Source of the DNA: a bacterium
GTDB taxonomy: Bacteria; Bacteroidota; Ignavibacteria; Ignavibacteriales; Ignavibacteriaceae
Assembly (NCBI GenBank): GCA_016716565.1
Contig: JADJWC010000004.1
Span: 507,735-571,734 of the forward strand
Direction of reading: 5' to 3'
Length of the DNA stretch: 64,000 bases
In this document: piece by piece, positions 26,634 to 36,432 of the stretch
How positions within the stretch are numbered: the stretch's first letter is position 1
Layout: the number at the start of each line of letters is the position of its first letter
The notes under the pieces: generated by a model
Databases searched by the model: none
The model's input: the letters and a program-made list of their open reading frames with translations, nothing else
What the model was told of the DNA's origin: nothing
Translations under genes and position numbers: made by a program

Positions 26634-27023
26634 TTAGAGGAGAATTGCCTTATAACCATAACAATGCAAACCAGATTTTCCTTCATCTTGAATTTTACGG
26701 AAAACCAGTTTTACTTTTTGTCCTATCTTCAACTTATCAAAATCAACATCTGCAATTTGTGTTGTTACTTTTACGCCGTCTTTCAACTCAACAATTCCAA
26801 CTGCAAAAGGAGTCTTGCCAAAGAACTTATCAGATGCAACTCTGATGATAGTATAAGTTAAAAGTTTTCCTTCCTCATTTAATCTAATAGTTTCGAACTC
26901 TGTTTTGCCGCATTCGGGGCAAACTAATCTCGGTGGAAAACTTATGTTGCCGCAAGCTTTACATTTACCTGCTTCCAAACGATAACGCTGTGGAATTTCC
27001 CTGTGATATTTTGGACTGATCAT
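26634..27023 (-). CDS. Zn-ribbon/OB-fold protein (DUF35), HMG-CoA synthase partner
   Basis: Starting at MISPKYHREIPQRY (27023), the ~129-residue protein has an N-terminal rubredoxin-like zinc ribbon (CKACGNISFPPRLVCPEC, two CxxC pairs) and a C-terminal OB fold (GKLLTYTIIRVASDKFFGKT, AVGIVELKDGVKVTTQI). The start overlaps the thiolase stop (ATGA at 27020-27023). In archaea this family bridges acetoacetyl-CoA thiolase and HMG-CoA synthase and provides a shared CoA-binding channel. The same three genes stand together here, so the same complex is a reasonable inference. Confidence 0.88.
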   Translation of the reverse strand: MISPKYHREIPQRYRLEAGKCKACGNISFPPRLVCPECGKTEFETIRLNEEGKLLTYTIIRVASDKFFGKTPFAVGIVELKDGVKVTTQIADVDFDKLKIGQKVKLVFRKIQDEGKSGLHCYGYKAILL

Positions 27024-28168
27024 TTTGCCTCCAGAATATTTATTACACAACTTGCACCGGAACCACCCATATTCTGGGCAAGTCCGATGTGTGCATTTTT
27101 AACCTGACGTTTCCCTGCCTGTCCGGTCAGCTGTTCGTAAAGTTCAATTATTTGTGCGATGCCAGTTGCACCAACAGGATGACCTTTGGATTTTAATCCG
27201 CCGCTAGTATTTAAAGGAGTCTCTCCATCAATTGCTGTTCTTCCCTCTTCTGCCGCTGGACCTCCGCATCCTTTATCGCAGAAACCAAGATCTTCGTAAA
27301 CAACTGCTTCTGCAATTGTAAAGCAATCGTGAACTTCAGCAAAGTTAATATCTTTTGGAGTAACACCTGCCATCTTGTAAGCTTTCTGTGCTGCTGTTAC
27401 AACCGAATTCAAAGTTGTGAAGCTTTTTCTTGAGTGAAGCGCGATTGTATCGGATGCCTGTGCTGTTCCTTTAACCTTTACATAATTTTTAGAAAGTTTC
27501 TTGGCAACATCAATTGAGCAAAGAATTACTGCTGCACCTCCATCACTGACTGGAGAACAATCTAATAGTCTAAGTGGATCAGCAACGAGCGTAGAGTTCA
27601 TTACTTGATCTAATGTTACTGGAGATCTGAATTGTGCATTTGGATTGTTCGCACCGTTGTGATGATTCTTTACTGCAATTGCTGCAAGCTGTTCTCTTGT
27701 AGTTCCGTATTGATTCATATGTGCATTTGCGATCATCGCATACAAGCCGGGGAAAGTTACTCCCTGGTAAACTTCGTATTCCTGGTCTGCTGCAGTTGCA
27801 AGTGCATCTGTAACATCAGCACCGTCAGTCATCTTTTCAACTCCGCCTGCAAGGACAATATCACTTGCACCCGAAGCTACTTCAAAATACGCTGCACGAA
27901 ATGCTGCACCACCGGATGCACAGGCTGATTCAACTCTTGTTGATGGTATTGGTGTTTGTCCGAGATAATCGGCCAGTATTGCACCGAGGTGTTCCTGTCC
28001 AACAAACAATCCGCTGCTCATTGAGCCAACATACATTGAATCGATGTGATCGACTCCGGCATTTTTGATTGCTTTAGTTGCAGCTTCAACAAAAATATCT
28101 TTGATGGATTTGCCCCACAGTTCCCCGAACTGCGTCATCCCTATTCCAATTACTGCTACGTCTTTCAT
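27020..28168 (-). CDS. Thiolase family protein (acetyl-CoA C-acetyltransferase-like)
   Basis: The 382-residue thiolase of the SCP-x/archaeal type has the nucleophilic cysteine in VESACASGGAAFRAAY near residue 85, the His motif GGLKSKGHPVGATGIAQI near residue 335 and the C-terminal NMGGSGASCVINIL. It condenses two acetyl-CoA to acetoacetyl-CoA or works in reverse. It is translationally coupled to the DUF35 gene. It is separated from the HMG-CoA synthase gene by a palindromic repeat of about 85 bases. Confidence 0.88.
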   Translation of the reverse strand: MKDVAVIGIGMTQFGELWGKSIKDIFVEAATKAIKNAGVDHIDSMYVGSMSSGLFVGQEHLGAILADYLGQTPIPSTRVESACASGGAAFRAAYFEVASGASDIVLAGGVEKMTDGADVTDALATAADQEYEVYQGVTFPGLYAMIANAHMNQYGTTREQLAAIAVKNHHNGANNPNAQFRSPVTLDQVMNSTLVADPLRLLDCSPVSDGGAAVILCSIDVAKKLSKNYVKVKGTAQASDTIALHSRKSFTTLNSVVTAAQKAYKMAGVTPKDINFAEVHDCFTIAEAVVYEDLGFCDKGCGGPAAEEGRTAIDGETPLNTSGGLKSKGHPVGATGIAQIIELYEQLTGQAGKRQVKNAHIGLAQNMGGSGASCVINILEAK

Positions 28169-28197
28169 ATTTAATTTCCTTTTTAATTTTCTTTTGT

Positions 28198-28282
28198 GTC
28201 ATTACGATCCCGACTTTAGTCGGGAGAAGTAATCTCAAATTAACGTCTGAGATTGCTTCGTCGCTTTGCTCCTCGCAATGAC
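28198..28282. repeat. REP-like composite palindrome inside the HMG-CoA synthase/thiolase block
   Basis: Outer arms GTCATTACGA and TCGCAATGAC, a second arm pair GAAGTAATCTC and GAGATTGCTTC, and an inner hairpin CCCGACTTTAGTCGGG. This is the widespread CATTGCGAGGAGCAAAGCGACGAAGCAATC type. It encodes the spurious CHCEEQSDEAIS peptide often seen in annotations. Confidence 0.8.
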
Positions 28283-28288
28283 AGTACA

Positions 28289-29335
28289 TTATTCATTCAA
28301 AATTATTTTGCCACGATACTTGGCATACTGCCCGTAATCGAGATAGATTTTATCTTTATCAAGCTGGTCTCTCAACTTTGGTGCTTTATCCTGAACATCT
28401 TTTATTTTATCAGTTACCTTGTAAATGAATCCATCACTACCGGCACCTGAACCAAATGAAACCATAAAAATCATATCACCCGGAGAAGCAACATCAAGTA
28501 TTGCTGCAAGTCCTGTTGGAGATGAACCCGAGTAAGTGTTTCCCATCCAAGGAACTATCCAGCCGACTTCGAGTTGTTCTTTGGCAAAGCCTAGTTGCTT
28601 TCCTGCCATCTGTGGAAACTTTCCATTCGGCATATGAAATACAGCATATTTAAAGTCTGATGGTTTCATTTTAGCTTTTTCAAGAAGCGCTTTCCCTGCA
28701 CTTACTAAATGTTTGAAATAAGCTGGTTCTCCTGTGAACCTGCCTGCGTGTCTTGGATAAAACTCGTGTTCCCTTCTCCAGAAGTCGGGTGAATCTGAAG
28801 TGTAAGAGTGAGTAAATAAAATTTCAGCGACAACATTTTCTTTCCCCATGATGAATGCTGCGCCACCTGCTGAAGCAGAATATTCGAGTGCATCACCAGG
28901 CGCACCTTGTGAAGTATCTGCACCGATACCCATTGCGTATTTCATTTCACCGGCTTTTACAAGGCTGTAAGCAACATACATTGCTTCTGATCCTGCTTTG
29001 CATGCAAACTCATAACTTGCAACGTGAACATGTGGTCCAATACCTAAGGCATCGATTAAAATTGTTCCGCTTGGTTTGACTGCGTACGGATGAGATTCTG
29101 ATCCGATGTAAACTGCACCAATATCCTGCGGATCTATTCCAGCTCTCTTCAAAGCATTCCTTGCTGCTTCGACAGAGATTGTGATCGTATCTTCATCAAG
29201 TCCGGGAACTGTTTTTTCGAAGAGTTGTAAACCTCGTTTGATGACTTCAGGATCGGAGCCCCATTCTCTGGCAATGTTTTCTACTTTGATGCGGTATCTT
29301 GGAAGGTATGAACCGTATCCTACTATTCCGACCAT
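28289..29335 (-). CDS. Hydroxymethylglutaryl-CoA synthase, archaeal type
   Basis: The 348-residue protein has the archaeal/short HMG-CoA synthase pattern: MVGIVGYGSYLPRYRI at the start, GSESHPYAVKPSGTIL, the acyl-accepting cysteine in ASYEFACKAGSEAMY, AVFHMPNGKFPQMAGKQLG with the catalytic His, and GNTYSGSSPTGLAAILDVA. A GGAGG site precedes the ATG. The enzyme joins acetyl-CoA to acetoacetyl-CoA to make HMG-CoA, the entry to the mevalonate pathway, or acts on related branched substrates. No HMG-CoA reductase or mevalonate kinase lies in this window, so the fate of the product is open. Confidence 0.9.
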   Translation of the reverse strand: MVGIVGYGSYLPRYRIKVENIAREWGSDPEVIKRGLQLFEKTVPGLDEDTITISVEAARNALKRAGIDPQDIGAVYIGSESHPYAVKPSGTILIDALGIGPHVHVASYEFACKAGSEAMYVAYSLVKAGEMKYAMGIGADTSQGAPGDALEYSASAGGAAFIMGKENVVAEILFTHSYTSDSPDFWRREHEFYPRHAGRFTGEPAYFKHLVSAGKALLEKAKMKPSDFKYAVFHMPNGKFPQMAGKQLGFAKEQLEVGWIVPWMGNTYSGSSPTGLAAILDVASPGDMIFMVSFGSGAGSDGFIYKVTDKIKDVQDKAPKLRDQLDKDKIYLDYGQYAKYRGKIILNE

Positions 29336-29445
29336 TTAATCCTCCATATTTTTTGGAATGATTGGTTCTATTAGTTAGATAAGTTACAGTGCGAATATAT
29401 TGAAAAAAGTAATTGGTTTAAAAGGAAAATATTGATGTTTTGCAA

Positions 29446-30417
29446 TTAATTTAATGATGCAATGATATTCTCGGCAATTAGGTCTAAATCAATTATTTCC
29501 TGTACTTCAAACCACTGAATTCTTTTATCCTTGCTGAACCAGGTCATTTGCCGTTTTGCGTAATGGCGTGTATTTCTTTTTATCAATTCGATTGCTCGCT
29601 CAAGTGAGATTTCTCCATCGAGATGTTGAATGATTTCTTTGTAGCTAACTGTGTTCAGCGAGTTTAGATTTTTCTCGTATCCCTTGTTCAAAATGTTTTT
29701 TACTTCATCAACCAATCCATTTTCAATCATCCGATCAACTCTTTTATCAATATTTTTATACAGATGTTGTCTATTCCAGTTCAATCCAAATTGCTTGAAG
29801 TTATATTTTTTTTCTTTTGATGTTGATTGCTTTTGATGATGTTTCCATATTGGCTCACCAGTTGTGTGAAAAACTTCAAGAGCTCGCATAACTCTTTTCC
29901 AGTTTTGAGGAAGCATTTTTTCTGCACTTACTGGATCAACTTTTTTCAATTCTTCATAAAGAAATTCATTGCCATGTTCTTTTCTTTTTTGAAGAAGTTC
30001 AGTTCTGTACTCTTCATCTTTATCTGCTGTCTCGAATATTCCGTCTATTAATGCTTTTATATAAAGTCCACTACCACCAACAACTATAGGCATTTTATTT
30101 TTATCATGAATTTGCTCAATGATTCGCTCAGCATCTTTTTCGAACATACTAACATCATAATTTGCTGAAGGGTCTAAAAAATCAATTAGATGATGCGGAA
30201 CTTTTTGCAGTTGTTCTGTGGATGGTTTTGCTGTTCCGATATTTAATTGTTTAAAGATTTGTCTGCTATCTGCAGATATGACTTCCGAATTCAGAATTTC
30301 GGCGAGTTTTATTGCAAGAAGAGTTTTTCCTGAACAGGTTGGTCCAACGATTACTATTACTTTTGTTTCACTCAAACTTTCAACGTCCAGCTTCTCTTCT
30401 CCATCAAACATCATCAA
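29446..30417 (-). CDS. miaA: tRNA dimethylallyltransferase
   Basis: The 323-residue protein has the P-loop VIVGPTCSGKTLLAIKLA and the family motifs SADSRQIFKQLNIGTAKPS, PHHLIDFLDPSANYDVSMF, VVGGSGLYIKALIDG and RNTRHYAKRQMTWFSKD. MiaA adds a dimethylallyl group to A37 of tRNAs reading UNN codons. The first residues (MMMFDGEEKLDVESLSE) precede the usual fold start, so a shorter start is possible. It lies 22 bases after pcm and is probably cotranscribed with it. Confidence 0.94.
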   Translation of the reverse strand: MMMFDGEEKLDVESLSETKVIVIVGPTCSGKTLLAIKLAEILNSEVISADSRQIFKQLNIGTAKPSTEQLQKVPHHLIDFLDPSANYDVSMFEKDAERIIEQIHDKNKMPIVVGGSGLYIKALIDGIFETADKDEEYRTELLQKRKEHGNEFLYEELKKVDPVSAEKMLPQNWKRVMRALEVFHTTGEPIWKHHQKQSTSKEKKYNFKQFGLNWNRQHLYKNIDKRVDRMIENGLVDEVKNILNKGYEKNLNSLNTVSYKEIIQHLDGEISLERAIELIKRNTRHYAKRQMTWFSKDKRIQWFEVQEIIDLDLIAENIIASLN

Positions 30418-30439
30418 TCAACCATCTTACATTTAAAGA

Positions 30440-31075
30440 TTATTCTTTCCAGCCTTCTCTGCCGATCAGAGGAACAAATGCAAACTGTGGAATATCTTCA
30501 ATCTCGAATTCATCTTGAGAAATTTTTGAAAGAACCTTTAATGTCTGCGAATTCATATTTCCAACCGGGATGACCATTCTTCCATTAATCGCCAATTGTT
30601 TTTTCAATGCTTCAGGAATATGAGGGGCACCAGCGGTTACAATAATTTTATCAAACGGCGAATACTGATCCCAGCCAAGAGTTCCGTCGCCACATTTACA
30701 ATGAACTCTGATTCCAAGTTTTTCAAATCTTTTTAGAACTTCGTTGTAAATATCTATATGCCTTTCGATGCTGTAAACCTTAGCACCCATTTCAAAAAGT
30801 ATTGCAGCCTGATAACCAGACCCAGTGCCAATCTCCAAAACTTTATCCCCTTTCTTAATTTTGAGTGCTTCAGTCATAATAGCGATTGTATATGGCTGTG
30901 AAATTGTTTGTCCGTAGCCTATCGGGAGTGCGATGTCTTTATATGCATTCTGTTTCATCACAGGTTGAACAAATTTTTCTCTTTCAACTTTTGAAAGAGT
31001 GTGAAGAAGAAGTTCATCTGTGATTCCTTTCAGCTTCAGGTTTTCAACCAGTTCATATCTTTGTAGTTTGTACAT
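30440..31075 (-). CDS. pcm: Protein-L-isoaspartate O-methyltransferase
   Basis: The 211-residue enzyme has the SAM-binding motif VLEIGTGSGYQAAILFEMG and the family motifs ALPIGYGQTISQPYTIAIM and KIIVTAGAPHIPEALKKQL. It methylates isoaspartyl residues in aged proteins to allow their repair. Length and motifs are normal. miaA follows on the same strand. Confidence 0.94.
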   Translation of the reverse strand: MYKLQRYELVENLKLKGITDELLLHTLSKVEREKFVQPVMKQNAYKDIALPIGYGQTISQPYTIAIMTEALKIKKGDKVLEIGTGSGYQAAILFEMGAKVYSIERHIDIYNEVLKRFEKLGIRVHCKCGDGTLGWDQYSPFDKIIVTAGAPHIPEALKKQLAINGRMVIPVGNMNSQTLKVLSKISQDEFEIEDIPQFAFVPLIGREGWKE

Positions 31076-31404
31076 ATTTTGAAGATTATGTCAATAGTGC
31101 AATAAAATAGTAATTATTGAATCAAAAAGTAAAAAATTATTTTATTTCCAATAAAAAGTTTTTTTGAAAGAATAGTTGATTTTTTATAGAAATTTTTTAA
31201 TATAGTGATGGAATTTTAATAAAATTCACATCAGTCTAATAGGGTTAGTTAATTCGATTGAATTTTATTCAATATAAAGAGGATCTGTTAGTCTAGTATG
31301 TTTTCAAAAAATCAACATGTTTTTTTATCTCTCTTCAAAACAAAAACTATAAATAGTTCACTTATCTTAATTAACTTCATTCACAATAACAAATGGAGGA
31401 TTCC
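31076..31404. other. Gene-free AT-rich spacer between divergent pcm and secreted-protein gene
   Basis: About 330 AT-rich bases hold no frame or RNA gene that I can support. They should contain the promoters of two divergent transcription units. I see no clear match to the Bacteroidota promoter (TTTG / TAnnTTTG) that I would stand behind. Confidence 0.6.
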
Positions 31405-33208
31405 ATGAAAAAAAGTATATTCTTTTTTTCTCTCTCTTTTCTGTTTCTTTTCATAACTTCTATTCTAGCTCAGGATTTTTCTGTCAAGCAGGCTGAGAAA
31501 CCAAACCAAGCTCCAGGGCAGGATCAATCTGTAATTTTTCTACAATGGGACAATGGCACCAATGCTAATTCTATAGGATTGACAAGTGGTGGTACTTTTG
31601 AAGTATCTGCAAGATTTCCTGCCAGTGTGACAGGAACGTATACTGGTTATAATCTGACCCTTATGGACATTTATATCAATGATCTCCCGACAAGTTGTAT
31701 TCTTAAAATTTATGATCAGGGAACAGCAACTTCTCCAGGTACACTTTTACACTCACAGGATGTTACATCCTCAATAGTTGGATTAAATTGGAATACCCTT
31801 ATTTTATCCACACCAGTTCCAATTACCGGAAATGATATATGGGTTGGGTATGAGGTTACTCATACTGCCGGTCTATATCCTTGCGGTGTTGACCCAGGTC
31901 CCGCACTGCCAGATGGTGATTGGATTTATCTAGCTCCAGGACCATGGGCTAAGCTATCTGTTTTGGTCCCAACATTAAATTATAACTGGAATATTCATGC
32001 TGGTCTTGAACAAGGTGGAGGAGGAACTGTTTACTTTGAAGATTTCGAAGGATTCACAGCAGGCGGACAAGTTGCTTGTCAGGATCCGGTAAATTGGACA
32101 ACTTGGAGCAATGCACCTTGTGGTAATGAAGATGCAACTGTATCAACCAACTATGCATTTAGTGGAACAAAATCAATATTAATTGATTATTTAGGTACAA
32201 ATCAAAGATATGTTGACTTGGTAAAACCATTAGGCGGTCAAACCTCAGGTACCTGGTATGTTGATTTTATGGCTTATCTCCCAACCGGAAAATATGGTTA
32301 CTATAATATATTAGCCGATTTTGCTGGTGCAAGTTCTGTATGGGCATTTCAAGCATATTTTAATGCAGGCGGAACAGGTACCATTGACGCTGGTGCGGCA
32401 AATGCTGCTACTTTCACATTTCCACATAATACCTGGTTCCCAGTTCAATTTATGGTAAACCTAGATACTGACCAAGCACAATTCTGGGTAAATGGTGTTT
32501 CTGTTTATACGTGGCAGTATTCTCTTGGTACTTTTGGAAATGGTTGTCCATTGGTACTGGATGCATCAGATATATTTGCGCCAAATGCAACTCCAGCTAA
32601 TAATGAAATGTACATAGATGATTTTCGTTTCGCTGATACACCTGTTCCAGTTGAGTTGACCTCATTCACCGGCATAGTAAACACTCTAGGTCAGGTAGTT
32701 CTAAATTGGGAAACAGCTTCCGAATTAAACAACCTTGGTTTTGAAATTGAAAGAAGAACAGAAAACTTCCGAATTCAGAACTGTTGGTTTTGTTGAAGGT
32801 AACGGAACGACCACACAGCAGAATAGCTACAGCTATGTTGATAAAACTGCTGAACAGGGTGTTAATTACTACAGACTGAAACAAGTTGATTTCAACGGAA
32901 CATATGAATATTCTGAGATCGTTGAAGTAGAGGTAGTTGGTCCATTAACATTTGAATTGGCTCAGAATTATCCGAACCCATTCAACCCATCAACAAACAT
33001 TAAATACAGTGTACCTGAATCTGGAAATATCAGACTTTCAGTATACAATCTTGTTGGTGAGGAAGTTGCTGTATTAGTAAATGGTTTCAGCCAGGCTGGA
33101 TTCTTTGAAGTAACATTCGATGCTTCAAATCTTTCTACCGGTGTATACCTTTACAAACTGCAATCAGCAAATTCAGTTCAGACAAAGAAGATGATGTTGC
33201 TCAAGTAA
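31405..33208 (+). CDS. Secreted protein with lectin-like module and T9SS sorting domain (one frameshift)
   Basis: A GGAGG site precedes the ATG at 31405, which opens a signal peptide (MKKSIFFFSLSFLFLFITSI). A first beta-rich domain (to about residue 200; FLQWDNGTNANSIGLTSG) is followed by a concanavalin-like module (VYFEDFEGFTAGGQVACQDP ... MYIDDFRFADTPVP) and a C-terminal sorting domain (NYPNPFNPSTNIKYSVPESG ... KKMMLLK). One extra A near 32763 breaks the frame; the duplicate downstream has the uninterrupted version (RRTETSEFRTVGF). The full product is about 600 residues, exported by type IX secretion. From 32020 onward the gene is almost identical to the 3' part of the next gene. A terminator follows. 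Confidence 0.85.
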
Positions 33209-33261
33209 TTATCATTCTTTTGTACATTATAAAAAGTCCGGCAGATGCCGGACTTTTTTTT
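32020..33261 (+). repeat. Direct repeat copy 1 (3' module of secreted-protein genes)
   Basis: About 1.2 kb starting at GGTGGAGGAGGAACTGTTTAC is repeated nearly base for base at 34088-35323, including the terminator. The differences seen are mainly short indels in copy 2. Confidence 0.9.
33235..33261 (+). terminator. Intrinsic terminator
   Basis: Stem AGTCCGGC/GCCGGACT with loop AGAT, then seven T. It lies 27 bases after the stop of the first secreted-protein gene. Confidence 0.92.
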
Positions 33262-33402
33262 ATTTTAATTGAATTGCTATTAAAAAAATACTATTTTAAT
33301 AGTGAGGATCAATTCATCTTCTTTTTTTTCTTTAGATATTGAATTACAATGGTAATTCGATTTATTAAATCAACATTTTCAATAACTGAAAGGAGATACG
33401 TT

Positions 33403-35271
33403 ATGCAACGAATCTTTCAAATTCTTTTTTCTCTTGTTGTAATTTCCGGACTTGCATTCGCTCAGGGAACAAGTAGGGATTTATCACAAACTCCATCAAA
33501 TTTTAATAATCCGGAATATGTTCACGGACCTAACTTGGAAAATCCTCTTTTAAGTTTTTCTGAGAGTTTCGAAGGTACTACATTTCCACCCGCAGGATGG
33601 CTTAAAGCAAATCCGGATGGCGGTACAGGCTGGGATAGACAACTTGATGGCACTACACCAATTCCAGGATGGACTGGTGGAACTATAACTGTACCTCCAG
33701 GAGGTGGATCAGCTGTCGCTTTCTGTACATGGACTACTGGTGGAGCCTCTGCAAATGATCAATGGTTAATTACTCCACAGATTACGAATGTTCAACCAGG
33801 TGATATGTTAACTTTCTGGATGCGTGTATTTGCGAATGATTCTTATGCTGAAAATTTCGATATTAGAATATCAACTACAGGAACAAATACTGCGAACTTT
33901 ACAACAATTGTGCAAGCTTTTACCTGGCCAATTGGTGGTATTGCTGATGAATGGATTAGCTACACATATGAACTAACTAATCATGTAGCAGCTGGTTCCA
34001 ACATTTACATTGCGTTCAGAGAGCATGTAACTGATAATTTAAACGATGGTGCAGCAGTTATGTTAGACTTGGTTGAAGTAACCTTAGGCGGAGGAGGGAC
34101 TGTTTACTTTGAAGATTTCGAAGGATTCACAGCAGGCGGACAAGTTGCTTGTCAGGATCCGGTAAATTGGACAACTTGGAGCAATGCACCTTGTGGTAAT
34201 AGAAGATGCAACTTTATCAACCAACTATGCATTTAGTGGAACAAAATCAATATTAATTGATTATTTAGGTACAAATCAAAGATATGTTGACTTGGTAAAA
34301 CCATTAGGCGGTCAAACCTCAGGTACCTGGTATGTTGATTTTATGGCTTATCTCCCAACCGGAAAATATGGTTACTATAATATATTAGCCGATTTTGCTG
34401 GTGCAAGTTCTGGTATGGGCATTTCAAGCATATTTTAATGCAGGCGGAACAGGAACTTATTGACGCTGGTGCGGCAAATGTTGCTACTTTCACATTTCCA
34501 CATAATACCTGGTTCAGTTCAATTTATGGTAAACCTAGATACCGACCAAGCACAATTCTGGGTAAATGGTGTTTCAGTTTATACGTGGCAGTATTGGACA
34601 TTTGGAAATGGTTGTCCATTGCCATGGATGCATCAGATATATTTGCGCCAAATGCAACTCCAGCTAATAATGAAATGTATATAGATGATTTTCGTTTCGC
34701 TGATACACCTGTTCCAGTTGAGTTGACCTCATTCACCGGCATAGTAAACACTCTAGGTCAGGTAGTTCTAAATTGGGAAACAGCTTCCGAATTAAACAAC
34801 CTTGGTTTTGAAATTGAAAGAAGAACAGAAACTTCCGAATTCAGAACTGTTGGTTTTGTTGAAGGTAACGGAACGACCACACAGCAGAATAGCTACAGCT
34901 ATGTTGATAAAACTGCTGAACAGGGTGTTAATTACTACAGACTGAAACAAGTTGATTTCAACGGAACATATGAATATTCTGAGATCGTTGAAGTAGAGGT
35001 AGTTGGTCCATTAACATTTGAATTGGCTCAGAATTATCCGAACCCATTCAACCCATCAACAAACATTAAATACAGTACTGAATCTGGAAATATCAGACTT
35101 TCAGTATACAATCTTGTTGGTGAGGAAGTTGCTGTATTAGTAAATGGTTTCAGCCAGGCTGGATTCTTTGAAGTAACATTCGATGCTTCAAATCTTTCTA
35201 CCGGTGTATACCTTTACAAACTGCAATCAGCAAATTCAGTTCAGACAAAGAAAATGATGTTACTCAAGTAA
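33403..35271 (+). CDS. Secreted cleaved-adhesin-domain protein with T9SS sorting domain (several frameshifts)
   Basis: I start at the ATG at 33403 (AAGGAG site, signal peptide MQRIFQILFSLVVISGLAFA). Residues ~45-225 form a cleaved-adhesin/jelly-roll domain (SFSESFEGTTFPPAGWLKAN, NDQWLITPQITNVQPGDMLT, IAFREHVTDNLNDGAA). The rest repeats the previous gene's concanavalin-like and sorting modules. Compared with copy 1 there are indels near 34199, 34413, 34455, 34513, 34594 and 35079, which split it into three frames. They could be consensus errors in a repeat or real decay. The N-terminal domain differs from that of its neighbour, so the pair arose by sharing or conversion of the 3' module. Confidence 0.78.
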
Positions 35272-35323
35272 TTATCATTCTTTTGTACATTATAAAAAGT
35301 CCGGCATCTGCCGGACTTTTTTT
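34088..35323 (+). repeat. Direct repeat copy 2 (3' module of secreted-protein genes)
   Basis: Second copy of the 1.2-kb module. It carries at least six small indels and a few substitutions relative to the copy at 32020-33261. Confidence 0.9.
35298..35323 (+). terminator. Intrinsic terminator
   Basis: Stem AGTCCGGC/GCCGGACT with loop ATCT, then seven T. It differs from the terminator of the first copy only in the loop. Confidence 0.92.
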
Positions 35324-35415
35324 ATACTAAAACTTATTTGATTAGAAAGGATACTGATATTATATTTGTGCCCCGAAATCGTTCTGATAATTGTTCTTAT
35401 TTAATTTGAAATTAT

Positions 35416-35488
<73 letters not shown>

Positions 35489-35542
35489 CAATTCAATTCG
35501 AAACCCAATTTCGCAGAGAAGTTGGGTTTCCGAATTTTTGAA

Positions 35543-35616
35543 GGCGGCGTTGCCAAGCGGTCCAAGGCGAAGGTCTGCAAAACCTTTATTCGTCAGTTCG
35601 AATCTGACCGCCGCCT
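35543..35616 (+). tRNA. tRNA-Cys (anticodon GCA)
   Basis: Acceptor GGCGGCG/CGCCGCC, discriminator T, anticodon loop CTGCAAA, T-arm GTCAG-TTCGAAT-CTGAC. It lies 54 bases after tRNA-Gly. Confidence 0.95.
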
Positions 35617-35799
35617 CAAATTTTTTCTCAACTGATTTATCCCTCAGACAGAACCTTTCCTCGAAGTTTTATATTCTCAAAAATTTTCGGGCGAATCTGC
35701 CTTCCGGCAGATCTGACTGCCGCTCTTATCAAATAGATTTCTTACCTAAAAATTCTTATACAAAATCATTAAATTTATTGCATCAATCACTCAAATTTT

Positions 35800-36432
35800 A
35801 TGGAATATCTCTTAAGTTCAGTAATAGGTTATTTACTTGGTTCCTTTCCAACCGCATACATTTTTTTGCGAAGGACAAAAGGTCTGGATATTACAAAGAC
35901 TGGTTCAGGAAATGTAGGCGCAATGAATTCCTTCGAAGTAACCAATTCAAAAGTAATTGGTATCTCTGTTTTTTTAATTGATTTCATAAAAGGAATATTG
36001 AGCGTGGTTATTCCTGCACTCATTTTTCCGGATAACTATCTATTCCCTGCCCTTGGTTTGCTATTTGCCGTTTTCAGTCATTGCTACAATCCATGGATTA
36101 AATTTAAAGGAGGACGTGGACTTGCAACTGCTGCTGGAGGAGCTGCGATAATATTCCCGTATTTACTTGTAGTTTGGGCAGTGCTCTGGGTAATCTTTTT
36201 TATAATGAGAAAAGATATTCTTTTGGCTAATATTACTGCAACTGTTTTTTCTCTCCTGGTTTTGTTTGGAACGAGTAATATTGCGGTTAAGTATACTTAT
36301 CCAATTTCACCGGGAATTGATTTATTATTAATGGTCAGCAGTTCAATCTTGATAATAATTTTTATCAAGCACATTGATCCACTAAAAGAACTGATTGAAA
36401 TACAAAAAAATAATTGGAAGCTTAAAAAATGA
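35800..36432 (+). CDS. plsY: Acyl-phosphate glycerol-3-phosphate acyltransferase
   Basis: A polytopic membrane enzyme of 210 residues with the three PlsY motifs: GYLLGSFPTAYIFLRR, TKTGSGNVGAMNSFEV (usual form GSGNPGATN) and FKGGRGLATAAGG. It transfers the acyl group from acyl-phosphate to glycerol 3-phosphate, the first step of phospholipid synthesis. The stop overlaps the htrA start (ATGA at 36429-36432). Confidence 0.92.
   Translation: MEYLLSSVIGYLLGSFPTAYIFLRRTKGLDITKTGSGNVGAMNSFEVTNSKVIGISVFLIDFIKGILSVVIPALIFPDNYLFPALGLLFAVFSHCYNPWIKFKGGRGLATAAGGAAIIFPYLLVVWAVLWVIFFIMRKDILLANITATVFSLLVLFGTSNIAVKYTYPISPGIDLLLMVSSSILIIIFIKHIDPLKELIEIQKNNWKLKK

Noticed and set aside
28086..28289. 67-codon frame containing CHCEEQSDEAIS
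   Set aside because: This is the well-known translation of the intergenic palindromic repeat at 28198-28282, not a gene.
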